Shown here: positions 26,265-36,058 of the stretch, one piece after another
Layout: the number at the start of each line of letters is the position of its first letter
Position numbering within the stretch: the stretch's first letter is position 1
NCBI GenBank assembly: GCA_028023455.1
Contig: JAQFVV010006245.1
Coordinates: forward strand, 5,329,276-5,393,275
Source: Epiperipatus broadwayi
Lineage: Eukaryota; Onychophora; Udeonychophora; Euonychophora; Peripatidae
Length of the DNA: 64,000 nucleotides
Reading direction: 5' to 3'
Made by a program: the position numbers and the translations under genes
The notes under the pieces: model-generated
Told to the model about the DNA's origin: nothing
Databases searched by the model: none
Seen by the model: the letters and a program-made list of their open reading frames with translations, nothing else

Positions 26265-26745
26265 AATGATGGCATTTTAGTTGTATTTATATATTGGATT
26301 ATTTTTATCATCTAATATTAAGCATTGAATACCTTTAGAAAAACTTAACTTTATTTAAATATTCCAATTACATTCAATTATTTAATATAGAACTCAGACT
26401 AGTATATGCACAATGTTTCAAGAGGTATTATTCTCCTCTCTTCTTCAAGTGTTGCTGGCCTGACCAGTGATAATACTAGCTTGGGAATTAAATCTGGATC
26501 TTTTTATTCAGTCCAGGTTCATTTTCAAACTAATACTGTCACTGGTCAAGCCAGCACACTTGAAGAAGAGAGGAGAATAATACCTTTTGAAACATTGTGC
26601 ATATACTAACCTGTGTGCTATATTTAATAGTTGAATGCAATTGGAATATTTAAATAAAGTTAAATTTTCATAAAGGCATTCGGTAGTTAATATTAGATGA
26701 TGGAAATAGTATAATATATAAACACAGCATTTGTTATATTTCACT
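26265..26745. mobile_element. fold-back element (480-bp palindrome)
   Basis: Left arm about 26280-26495 and right arm about 26515-26730 are inverse complements with few changes. Examples: TATGCACAATGTTTCAAGAG (26405) faces CTTTTGAAACATTGTGCATA, and TTAACTTTATTTAAATATTC faces its complement. The centre is CTGGATC...TCAGTCCAG near 26490-26515. Two overlapping opposite-strand open frames here exist only because the sequence is palindromic. No transposase and no hammerhead core seen. Confidence 0.85.
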
Positions 26746-27268
26746 TTTTACTTATATACTGGATATATCATTAATATTCTTTCGAGCATAAACATTAAGA
26801 CCTACAATATAATGTTTAGCAAAAGTAAGTATTAAATTATATGGAATGATAATACTTATATTATTATTTATTAGCTATTAAAATGAAGTATACTTTTATA
26901 AGTCATTAGATGTTAAATTTACTAATAAATTCAAACATCAATAATTTTCAAAAATGAATAATAATTAATTTTGGTATTTTTATTTCTCAAGGCAAAGCAA
27001 CTAAATCTCATTTATTGTTATTGTTGAATATATCAAATTAAATTTAGCTTGACAAATTATTGAGGTCTGAATTGAGTAGTGAATGTAATAACTAATGGTT
27101 TTCTAAAGCATATCTCATTTTCATAAATAATGATTTGGACATTAACACTTGCAAGGCTTTACTATGCTGTTTTTTTGTTGTTTTTTTTTGCTACATTGTT
27201 CCATGTATTCTACCATTTACAACTTTCTTAAACACTTTATCAATACTATTTTTTATATCAAAACTTTA

Positions 27269-27304
27269 TTCTAACAGTTTTGACTGTCCTGCAGTCATCA
27301 TTAG
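27269..27304 (-). ncRNA. hammerhead-like relic, left arm of family P
   Basis: On the minus strand: CTAATGA core (complement of 27298-27304, one change from CTGATGA), then a perfect 6-bp stem II TGACTG/CAGTCA with a 5-nt loop, then AAAAC in place of GAAAC. Two core residues are off, so it is probably inactive. Read with the other arm it points to an ancestral hammerhead. Confidence 0.4.
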
Positions 27305-27353
27305 AGCTACAATATTCAAATATATAATTATATAATTAATACACTTATACACA

Positions 27354-27672
27354 TTATTAAAACAGGCAAAACTCACTATATGTATTGCCACTCACTGTAA
27401 ACTAGAGTAATCAATGGATGCCAGAAAGCTTGAGCATAAAATCCCCATCTAGATCTCAGATCCAAGGCTCCTCACTGACGAAGGCTACGAGCCAGTAACT
27501 AGTCTGGGGATATTGGATGAGTAGGCACTAGATGGGGATTTTATGCACAAGCCTTCTGGCATCCATTTTTTACTCTAGCTTGCAGTGAGTGGCAATACCT
27601 ATAGTGAGTTTTGCCTGTTTTAATAACAGTTATAAGCAAGCGTAAGAAGTGGTGAGCATGTGATGTTTATTG
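27354..27672 (+). mobile_element. family F short interspersed element, copy 1 (hammerhead-bearing)
   Basis: 319 bp bounded by a perfect 11-bp target duplication ACTTATACACA (27343-27353 and 27673-27683). The empty site is visible in the other arm of the host fold-back. The ends form an inverted repeat (TATTAAAACAGGCAAAACTC near 27355 and its complement ending near 27624), followed by a unique tail of about 45 bp. Landmarks AAAATCCCCATCT and AGATGGGGATTTTATGC are shared with copies 2 and 3. A hammerhead-like motif occupies the loop between the arms. No ORF and no tRNA-like A or B box. Confidence 0.85.
27461..27517 (+). ncRNA. hammerhead ribozyme-like motif, family F copy 1 (one core mutation)
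   Basis: Core CTGACGA at 27475-27481 (position 7 is C, usually tolerated). Stem II is GGCT (27483-27486) with AGCC (27490-27493) around ACG. The second core strand reads GTAA (27495-27498) instead of GAAA, which should inactivate it. C499, loop TA, then GTC at 27502-27504 forms a tiny stem III and the cleavage triplet. Stem I pairs TCCAA...CTCA (27461-27474) with TGGGGA...TTGGA (27505-27517). The 10.1-11.1 pair is A-A. Confidence 0.65.
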
Positions 27673-27831
27673 ACTTATACACATATTCATTTACATAATT
27701 TAATACACAAAATAAAACATACATTTTAACCTGATCATTATAAATAATCATTTCCCATTTTATTACTTTGCTCTTAAATAATCCTATCCACATTTATTTT
27801 ATATTACTTTATTTTATTTTTTTAAATATAT

Positions 27832-29892
27832 TATAACGATCGAAATGTAAGTGGTGATCGAATCTAACCGCAAAAACAATATCTGCAACTACCAGGGCGC
27901 CATCTAGGCATTTGAGCCTAGAAAAATTTATAGAGTAGGCAGATACGCGCTGTTAAGATTCCACTTTATTTAAATATTCCGATCGTTAGCCCAAGTCACT
28001 AGCTCAGCGGAGACGCAGAGATAAAAATCTATATCTTAATTTATATCTTAAATATCAATAAATAAAAGCCACTGCCAGAAATTAACACATAAAAATATTT
28101 ATTTACGCACATATAAAATAACATTTAAATTTTGAGGAATAAATTCAACATTTTAGATTTTTCTATTAATCTTTTAATTTTACATTTAACTAAGTTTCAA
28201 TGAGTTTAATATTTTATTTAGATAGTCAAGTATGAATAGACTACATAGATCTGCATTTGAAAAGAAAATATTCTTCCCTGATTTAACCTTAGGCAACAAA
28301 TTTCGCAATCAACTGGCGCCAATCCATCTGATACATTCATGTATTCAATGTAGCATGATACGACAACACAAAATACTATACTGTCAGGAATGGACATCTG
28401 AACAGTAAGTAGAATTAGAGAAGACATTGACTCTCCACCAACAGGAATGTTACATCTGTTGGCAAGTAGAACAATAAACAAAAAACTCCATAGGAATGGA
28501 CTGCGGTCTTCTGCCGACTTACAAACCCATCCATAGGCAAACAGAAGGTGTGTGGCGTATATATGCAATCCTGCCCATAGCGGACCTCATACTACATCTA
28601 CTAATTACACAAATATATCCAATCCATTGAGCCAATTCAACCACGAAACGAATAACCTAAGATTACCCTCCCTTAATATAACTTTACAAAACTATATAGC
28701 CATTCACGCCCGACTTAAATTTAACATTTAGATACGTTCGCACAAATGCATTTTATAAAATTTGTTTTAAAATGTTGAGTACAGATCAGCTGCACAGATT
28801 CCACGGTCAAAAACATTCCAAATTAAACACAACCGATCAAAATACAAAGTCATCGATAAACGTCACTTGCATAGGGAATATACAAATCCCATTAGCATTC
28901 ATCGTAAGATGCTTGCAGTGATATCGTTGACATATATTCTAATCGAATGTGAAAACCACAACATTATCAACCGCTAACGAATCTATGCAATGTCCATACC
29001 CAACCTTAAATTTCCTCATTTAAAATTTAAACAATAAATAATTTATACAATAAGAAAGAAAAAAAAATGGAAATGATTTTTATCAATCGGAAAACATATA
29101 AAATTAAACATTATTAATTTGATTTAAAAACTTACAAGAGTCAGATAAGAGTCCGTTTTAACATTTAAGTTGGCTTGTTTATCAATTTGTAAAACTTGAC
29201 GAAAGTTCTTAATTGATTTTAACAATTGTTCATTTCATATAGCTTATGGTAGAAGAGTCCAGGTTCCTGTTTTTAATTTCCGTGACGCCTCCATTGGAAG
29301 ATAATGTTCTGGAGATGGCCATAGCTGGTTCAAGGTATCACAGTCTTTTCCTTTTTTAAATAGAGAGTGTGGTATGTGCGTCCTACCACAACTCTCAAAC
29401 ACACAGTGCTGGAACTCCAGAAAAAAACTGTATTTCCCTTTTTATATTATCCACACGGATTCAATTAACAAAACGTCACTAATCCATCACTTTCGTTAGG
29501 GTCCGAGCCAAGGCTTAGTGCTTCCATTGGTCAAGCTAATTTCTCTTTATTTTCTTATCTATCTTTCATCAGATCATTTTAATTATACAAGAGCCCAAGG
29601 CTAGCTTGCTTTTCAAACAATTTATAAACAATCATTTCCATTTACAGATTACAAGAATTAATTAATACCTGTTTTTATTTTTAAATCTTGTACTTTTTTT
29701 TTATAAAAAAATACGTTCAAATACTTATTTATTTGTTTTTTAAAAAAAAATATTTTTAAAGTTTGGCATCTGTGCGAATGTATATACGTTTAACAAACAT
29801 TTTAATTTTAGCGTTTAGTTTTTTACTTTTATTTGCGAACTTTTAAGTTTTTATTTTAAATTAATGTAATGACATATTTATATATCGTTACA
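27832..29892 (-). mobile_element. LTR-like repeat, copy D, inserted in family P
   Basis: A 2,061-bp insertion in the left arm of the fold-back, proved by the uninterrupted right arm. On the minus strand it begins TGTAACG and ends CGTTATA, close to TG...CA LTR termini. The flanks repeat ATATAT (4-6 bp, low complexity). Features on the minus strand: TATA box (complement of 29437-29449) and a strong splice donor CTT/GTAAGT (at 29135), about 310 bp downstream. The frame at 28218-28568 (minus, 116 codons) matches nothing I know and lacks neighbours. Composition is visibly richer in CG than the host arm. Best read as a solo LTR of an unknown retroelement. Confidence 0.65.
29437..29449 (-). promoter_or_regulatory. 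putative TATA box of copy D
   Basis: Reads AATATAAAAAGGG on the minus strand, about 310 bp upstream of CTTGTAAGT. Motif match only. Confidence 0.3.
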
Positions 29893-30842
29893 ATATATTT
29901 ATTATAATTTAAAAAAAAACTTTAACTTTTTATTCTACTATTCAATACATATTATGGTCTTTTTACTTATATTTTTAATCAACGTCTAACCTTTTCTTAT
30001 TTTTATTAAATACTTTATATTTATCAATTAACTTTTTCCACATTACAAATTACTTCTAAAAACCCAACTAACAAAATTTTCAAAATGTGTATACTTGTTT
30101 AACACCTCCCTCTATCATCATTTTCTTCAACTTTATCCTTGTAACCTTTTTCAAATTCAAACTATTATTAATAATAATAGTTTATAAAATTATTGTCTTT
30201 ACCCCAAAATTCCTAATAAGATTTGGTTTTATATTCTTAATCAATATTGCCTCTTTATTTTTCCTATCCCTTCTATTATTTGTATAATTGCCTTTTTAAT
30301 TTTCCTAATCCTTTTATTATTTGTATAATTAATCATTTTTATACTATTTTTGATTAATTATACAAATAATAGAAGGGATAGGAAAATTAAAGAGGTACTG
30401 TTGATTAAGAATATAAAACCAAATCTTATTAGGAATTTTGGGGTAAAGGTAATAATTTTACAAACAATTATTATTAATAATAGTTTGAATTTGAAAAAGG
30501 TTAAAAGAATAAAGTTGAAGAAAGTGATGATAGAAGGAGGTGTTAAACAGGTCTACTTTTTAATTTTGAAAATTATAAGAGGGGGGACAATGATAGAAAA
30601 TAGTAGAATAAAAAGTTAAAGTTTTTTAAAATTAAAATTATAAGTATATATTTTTAAAAATAAAATAAAATAACATAAAATAAATGTGGTTAGGATTATT
30701 TAAGAATAATGTAATAAAATAGGAAATGATTATTTATAATGGTCAAGTTAAAATGTATGTTTTATTTTATGTATTAATTTATGTGTATGAATATGTATAT
30801 AAGTGTATTAATTGTATAATTATATATTTGAATATTGTAGCT

Positions 30843-30870
30843 CTGATGATAACTGCAGAACTGTTAGAAT
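30843..30870 (+). ncRNA. hammerhead-like relic, right arm of family P
   Basis: CTGATGA at 30843-30849, a weak stem TAAC/GTTA (30850-30853 and 30863-30866), then GAAT in place of GAAA, followed by an AT-rich segment. It is the counterpart of the minus-strand relic at 27269-27304. The two arms together retain CTGATGA and a 6-bp stem II, each having lost different residues. Confidence 0.4.
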
Positions 30871-30945
30871 AAAATTTTGATATAAAAAATAGTATTGATA
30901 TAGTGTTTAAGACAATTGTAAATGGTATGATATGTAAAAGTAGAA

Positions 30946-31543
30946 ATCAATACATAGGAAAAGAAAGAAGAAAATTGTATTGTACCATGTAATATTAATA
31001 ATTTATAATATTTGTATATTGTCCACACATCAAGAATATTGATATTCTATTTAGCTATATAGATAGGAAGTGAATAACATGTACTCAGTTATACACTGAA
31101 ATGCACAAATTATCAATAGAATAAGTCATTTGGTAAAGTCCATGAAAATCGTAATTATATCTATTAAAAACATATTTGTTATTTATTATTAATCTATCCC
31201 TTCTTAGCCAATAGAAAAGTTAACATCCAGTATTAATATATAATATATTCTACAACATGCATATATCTTTGCTTTGACATATATATTAAAATATATAATA
31301 TATCTATATTACTATTGTTATTAGAATCAATTGTTATACATGACGTTTATATTTGTTAATCATTTTAACTGTAAAATAACAGATTGTCTAAATTTATACA
31401 TTTTAAATACTTACCTGGATTTAAAGTTTTAATGTACCAATAATTAATTATCCCATGCATATATTTATCCTCACTCATGCTTTAAAAATATATATTACTC
31501 ATATATATAGTAACTGAAACAATACTAGTCCATAATAAAAATA
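30946..31543. other. AT-rich non-coding stretch, no gene seen
   Basis: ATATAT-rich sequence with nothing recognisable. Confidence 0.55.
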
Positions 31544-32495
31544 CACCTCGGTCTCGTTTTATGCAGTAGATAGGTTCCACAGAAACCCGCATTAATAAAA
31601 ATCGCACAAAAATAGACTTAAAATTAGCTTGAAAAATGGGGGGTAGGTTCTTTATTTTTCAGAATTTGCATAAAAGCTAAGCAACAATGAAAAATTATTT
31701 TAAAATTCACATTAAAAAAATAAGCAAATAAAGTATGACTAATAAAAAATTTCAAATATTTAAAAAAAATTAATACAAGATAAACTTTTTTTATTAACTA
31801 CAGTATTTAATTTTACATTTTTTTATACATATTTTAATCATTACTGCTAGCGTTCGTTTGTAAACTGGTAAGAAATCAGATTCGATATGATGTGATGTAT
31901 TGTGGCTTCTCCTTAAACGAAGTCAAGAATCTCTCACAATTATGCCCAGAAAAACCTGTTAGCCACTTTATTTTTATTCGTGATGTGATGTACAACTAGT
32001 GCCACTTTTAGTCTTGTGCTGTGTTAATGGTTTTTTTGTTTCTATATTAAAAAAATGAGATGCAATCAAAACAAAAAGATTATACATTATCATTAAAAAG
32101 ATTATTTTCAGTTTATAAAATCTTCATTTTTTATTTTAAAAATCTAAAAGGTTATTTATTTCTGTTATATATAACAAAATACGGTTTAAAAGTTTAAATT
32201 TTTGAATATTTATTGCGATATTTTTATATGTAAGTATAAATCTATTATTATTATTTACTCATTAATATAAATAGGTTATTTATATAGAAGCTAAAATTCT
32301 AAATAGAGCTTCAGGCCATATTCACATTAGCTGTTAATATAACGTTATATTTTTGGGAAAAAAAGTATTTCAAGACAAAATAAGTTATTAATAATTTAAA
32401 TTTCTTGATATCTGATAAATATAGTGAAATATGAAAGATATTAAGAAGAAACATGAATCGCATTAAAATAATCCACATAAAACGAGACCCAGGTG
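31544..32495. mobile_element. Tigger/pogo-like Tc1-mariner MITE, copy 2
   Basis: 952 bp between TA dinucleotides (31542-31543, 32496-32497). Terminal repeats CACCTCGGTCTCGTTTTATG and the complement of CATAAAACGAGACCCAGGTG. Same orientation as copy 1. An internal block near 31895-31990 (CTTCTCCTTAAACGAAGTC) is the inverse of a block in copy 3 near 55460-55520, confirming shared interior sequence. No ORF. Confidence 0.85.
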
Positions 32496-32497
32496 TA

Positions 32498-34629
32498 CTT
32501 CAAAATGACTTGCAGGGGGAAAAAATGGCAAATATAATAAACTAGTCTTATTATATGGCATATTCTGAGTCTAGTTGGGCAACCATTGTAACCTAAATAA
32601 TATGATGTAACACATTGTAACCTAAATAAAAAGTATCAAGTAGTGGGTGAGAGCCATTGGTAATCTAATAAAATATTTCAAAATAAATCCAACAGTATTT
32701 TACCCACTTTTTATCTCTTAGTTTTATTAAGTGAATATGTAAATGAATATGAATATGGTCTATCAGGGCACCACTAGGTTATCGGAACCTAGACAAAGTT
32801 ATATTCTATACCTATTTCAAATGTATCAGGTTTGAACCCATTTGGTACCTTATTTATAACAAAATGTAGGATTTTTGGATTTTAGAACCATATCACATTT
32901 GCACTAACATGAAGGAAAACATAAAAACATCCTTATGCTTTAGTTGTGCATATAAAATTCATCAGACAAAATCTATCACTTAGATTTTAATATTATAAAT
33001 GCATTTTAACATTTTCATAAGTCTTGCAAGCTCATATCAAACACTATAAATTTATGGTGGCAATTCACTCATCCTTGAATGATATGGATGATAGGAATGG
33101 TGGTTATTCTCTTATAATGACTCACAAATGATAACCAAATACAGCGAAAATCATTATTTATCTATGGTCATTAAACATATTTATCTAGATCATTAATTTA
33201 AAACATGATGATGATGATGACAATGGTACTTCCATCCACAGCTTTAGAAGTAACACCTAACATAAAATTTAGCTTTTATAAATTTATAATTATTTGCCTA
33301 ACTTTATTATATTTTAACTTAACCCTTAATATTCAACAGTGATGATGAATGATCATAATCAATAAAGCAATGAATACTTTTAATAAAGATATATGCCTCT
33401 TTTAATAAAAAAAATTAACCTTTATTACTGGACTACTAAAATATACATACTATTTAAAGATATATATGAAAATTTATATGAATAACAATTATGAGTTATT
33501 TATATTTAAATCACAATATTAATAATATTAAACTCTTCCCTCTTTCCCTTTACTGACAGTATCCAAGGTTTCTCACAATAAAATGTTTGTGCATTAATTT
33601 GGATAATAAATAACTAAGAATTTACATTCACAAGAAAAATATTTCCTTAAAAATATAAACCTTTTATGCAGGAACATACTTTTATAACCTTATAAATTTA
33701 AACATATAACAAGATAATTAATTAGAAAAAGGTTAGTCAGATTTTAGAACTAAAAGCATTTAGAGTAACAAGCATTGAATTACTTGTCTTCCCATCTAAG
33801 CTATTGAGGTCACTAATCATTATTTTTAAAAAGAAAATCCAACTCCTCCAATGCTACCTTTCTATCACTTTTAGCATTCATACAACACAACTATCCATGT
33901 GGCAAGTATAATTATATTACTGTGTGTGTGTATCTATGTATATATTTCCATTATGAATAAAACATTATTAAACAAAAAAAAACAATCTTTCAAATATAAA
34001 CATATTACATAATTTTGAATTTGACCCACAATAAACATTTCACAAAATAAAATACATCAATAAGTGGATACGTATAATAATTTTAGAATACATAAAATCA
34101 TCAATACTGTATTAGCTATTATTACTGAAATTCTGCATTTTACTCAATTTTGGTTTTAAAATTCAGAAACCGTAAAAGATAAAGAATTTGTTATTAAAAA
34201 GATATCTGTTTTCATATTTTTATAATTTTTTCTGGGGTTTAAACTCAGTCACTGGCATAACTGTACTAGCATGGTTTAACACTTCAGTAGTTTACTTATT
34301 TTCATTTTAGCTTTAAAATTGCAGGTGAGCAGTTAGTGTCTTCTATCTTACTTTTCACAATCAGTCACAAGATGTGTAATACTTTTGGCTCAGACTTTTT
34401 ACATATATATGGGCTGATGGCTGGCTGGGCCAGCCAGATGAAACATTGTACTTAGTCTGTCATTATGCTATATGCAACCTTCCAAACAAAATTAGATATA
34501 AAAAAGATAGCAATTCAAACTGCTGTTTCCACACTTTAACTTGTTCCCTTCACAGTTTTAATATTTAATATGTTTTTGTAAGTGATTTTCAGCCCTTTTA
34601 TATCAATGAGTCTTTTACAGACCCCTCAG
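32498..34629. other. AT-rich non-coding stretch
   Basis: No gene seen. Small hairpins stand out: CTAGGTT/AACCTAG near 32770 and CTGGCTGG/CCAGCCAG near 34410-34440, the latter unusually GC-rich for this window. A TG microsatellite lies near 33921-33932. Confidence 0.55.
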
Positions 34630-34800
34630 ACAGAAAACCTGATTTTTTATTAGTTAAATCATTTGATTAAAAGTGATCATCTGCTTCCAATTTACTGTTG
34701 ATAAGAACTCCAAACTAATAGATAGAAACACCTGATTTTTTTATTAATTAACCAGTCAAATTTAAAACTGATCATCTGTTTCAAATTTACTGTTGGTAAA
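34630..34800. repeat. tandem duplication, about 97-bp unit
   Basis: ACAGAAAACCTGATTTTTTA...GATCATCTGCTTCCAATTTA is followed by TAGAAACACCTGATTTTTTT...GATCATCTGTTTCAAATTTA. Two diverged copies, non-coding. Confidence 0.7.
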
Positions 34801-35340
34801 AAATAAAATAAAATCCAGATTAATAACTTTCTTGACAATTAACTAGTCTGGGGAATCCATTACTTTAATTGTTTCACACCTTGGTTTCAAATTTAGTTTT
34901 ATAAAATTTAATTACTTTTTTCTCTAATTATCTCTGATTTTAAATACTTTTAGCTGTACTGCTAAATGAAACTAACCTGTGAGTTTAATTAACACAATTT
35001 AAACAATAAAATTTTTATAACACTAGATTTTGACATGTGAAAATGATTTTAACAGAATTTTTCTCTTACTATATGTGTAACTGTAAATTTATTTATGTAA
35101 AATGCAAGCACACACTCAGATATTCAAATCATTCAGATAAAGTTGTCTATTAAAAATAATCTGAATGATTTTTACAAACTATAACTTAATATTCAAAACT
35201 AACTTTATTAAAACTATTATACTTAAATTATAGTTACAGAAAAAAAATAAAGAGTAGAATTTAGCAAGTATAGATCAATTTTGAAGAAAGTTAATAATCA
35301 AAATATGAAAATGATTAACTGAATAGTTTGTATCCATTGA

Positions 35341-35373
35341 AACAGATATTACTGTCCTCCTATCTGTTTCACC
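35341..35373. other. conserved hairpin GAAACAGATA / TATCTGTTTC
   Basis: A perfect 10-bp inverted repeat with a short loop. The same hairpin with flanking CACCTTTAT and CATCTATGC occurs inverted at 48386-48420 and, more diverged, at about 50777-50813 upstream of copy B. Conservation of both arms in three copies suggests structure matters or recent common origin. Confidence 0.65.
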
Positions 35374-35416
35374 TTTATGTCTCCATAGATACATCTATGC
35401 CGGTTTTAAACATTTA

Positions 35417-35580
35417 GTGCAATTGTATATGTATCCACACAGTGGTATATGCCTTTACACAGCTATATGTGTTTACACAGTTGTATATATATCCACACAG
35501 CGATATATTCATTTACACAGTTATATATGCAATCACAGTTTTATATGCATTCAAACAGTTGTATGTTTATTGTCACACAT
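35417..35580 (+). repeat. degenerate CACAG/TATAT tandem array
   Basis: Repeats of the form TATCCACACAG, GTTTACACAGTTGTATAT and ATTTACACAGTTATATATGC, period about 20-24 bp, 7-8 units. The 76-codon open frame over it is only the repeat read through. The inverse array is at 48240-48340. Confidence 0.75.
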
Positions 35581-35727
35581 ACAAGCACCTATAAATGATA
35601 GTGATATTAATTTTTGTATAGATATATTGCATCATTTATATAAATAATATATTGTATAAGGGTTATTTTGTTTAGAAAATGTAGCTAAATATTCTTTAAC
35701 AAGTTTGGTTTAAATGAATTATAAATC

Positions 35728-35833
35728 ACATGCGAAATTCACAGATTGGTAATAAAACGTTTAGAATAATGGAATTATCAATTACATGCGAAATTCACAG
35801 ATTGGTAATAAAACGATTTAGAATAATTCGCAG
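35728..35833. repeat. tandem duplication inside copy A
   Basis: ACATGCGAAATTCACAGATT followed by GGTAATAAAACG occurs twice about 59 bp apart, upstream of the TATA box. Duplicated upstream blocks are common in LTR enhancer regions. Function is inferred only. Confidence 0.8.
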
Positions 35834-36050
35834 GTGGGATCAGATGGTCCCTAGGTTATTGACATTGTTCTAGAGCTCATTACAAATTCATTACGATTGT
35901 AATGAATTTCTTTTCCCAGATCAAGCCAGTAAAAGTTTGGGCAACAAGATAAAAAAAGATCAGAATCAAAAGAGGCCGACTGCTGTAAAACTTAGAGGAA
36001 GTTTGAATTGTGTTTTAAAATAGATAGTCACTGGCTTTTGATCTAGGGAA

Positions 36051-36058
36051 TATAAATA
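36051..36058 (+). promoter_or_regulatory. putative TATA box of copy A
   Basis: TATAAATA, 303 bp upstream of a GTAATA donor-like site. Motif match only. Confidence 0.3.

Larger units (their letters stand above)
27188..30945. mobile_element. family P large fold-back element with two later insertions
   Basis: The right arm (about 30340-30945) is the inverse complement of a left arm that is split by two insertions. Its pieces are 27188-27353, 27673-27831 and 29893-30325. Landmarks: TACCATTTACAA near 27218 versus TTGTAAATGGTA near 30918; AACATACATTTTAAC near 27720 versus GTTAAAATGTATGTT near 30748; CTAATAAGATTTGG near 30213 versus CCAAATCTTATTAG near 30418. The loop is near 30330. Without the insertions the element is about 1.4 kb. 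No protein-coding capacity; the open frame 30350-30619 is arm sequence. Each arm carries a hammerhead-like relic. The nesting gives a relative age order. Confidence 0.85.

Noticed and set aside
26406-26744. Overlapping open frames on both strands
   Set aside because: They are mirror images produced by the 480-bp palindrome.
28218-28568. 116-codon minus-strand open frame
   Set aside because: It lies inside LTR-like copy D, matches no family I know, and nothing upstream or downstream extends it. Kept only as part of the repeat.
30350-30619. 89-codon open frame
   Set aside because: It lies in the right arm of the family P palindrome and is low-complexity; the matching frame on the other arm is equally non-coding.
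35417-35647. 76-codon open frame
   Set aside because: It is the CACAG/TATAT tandem array read in one frame.
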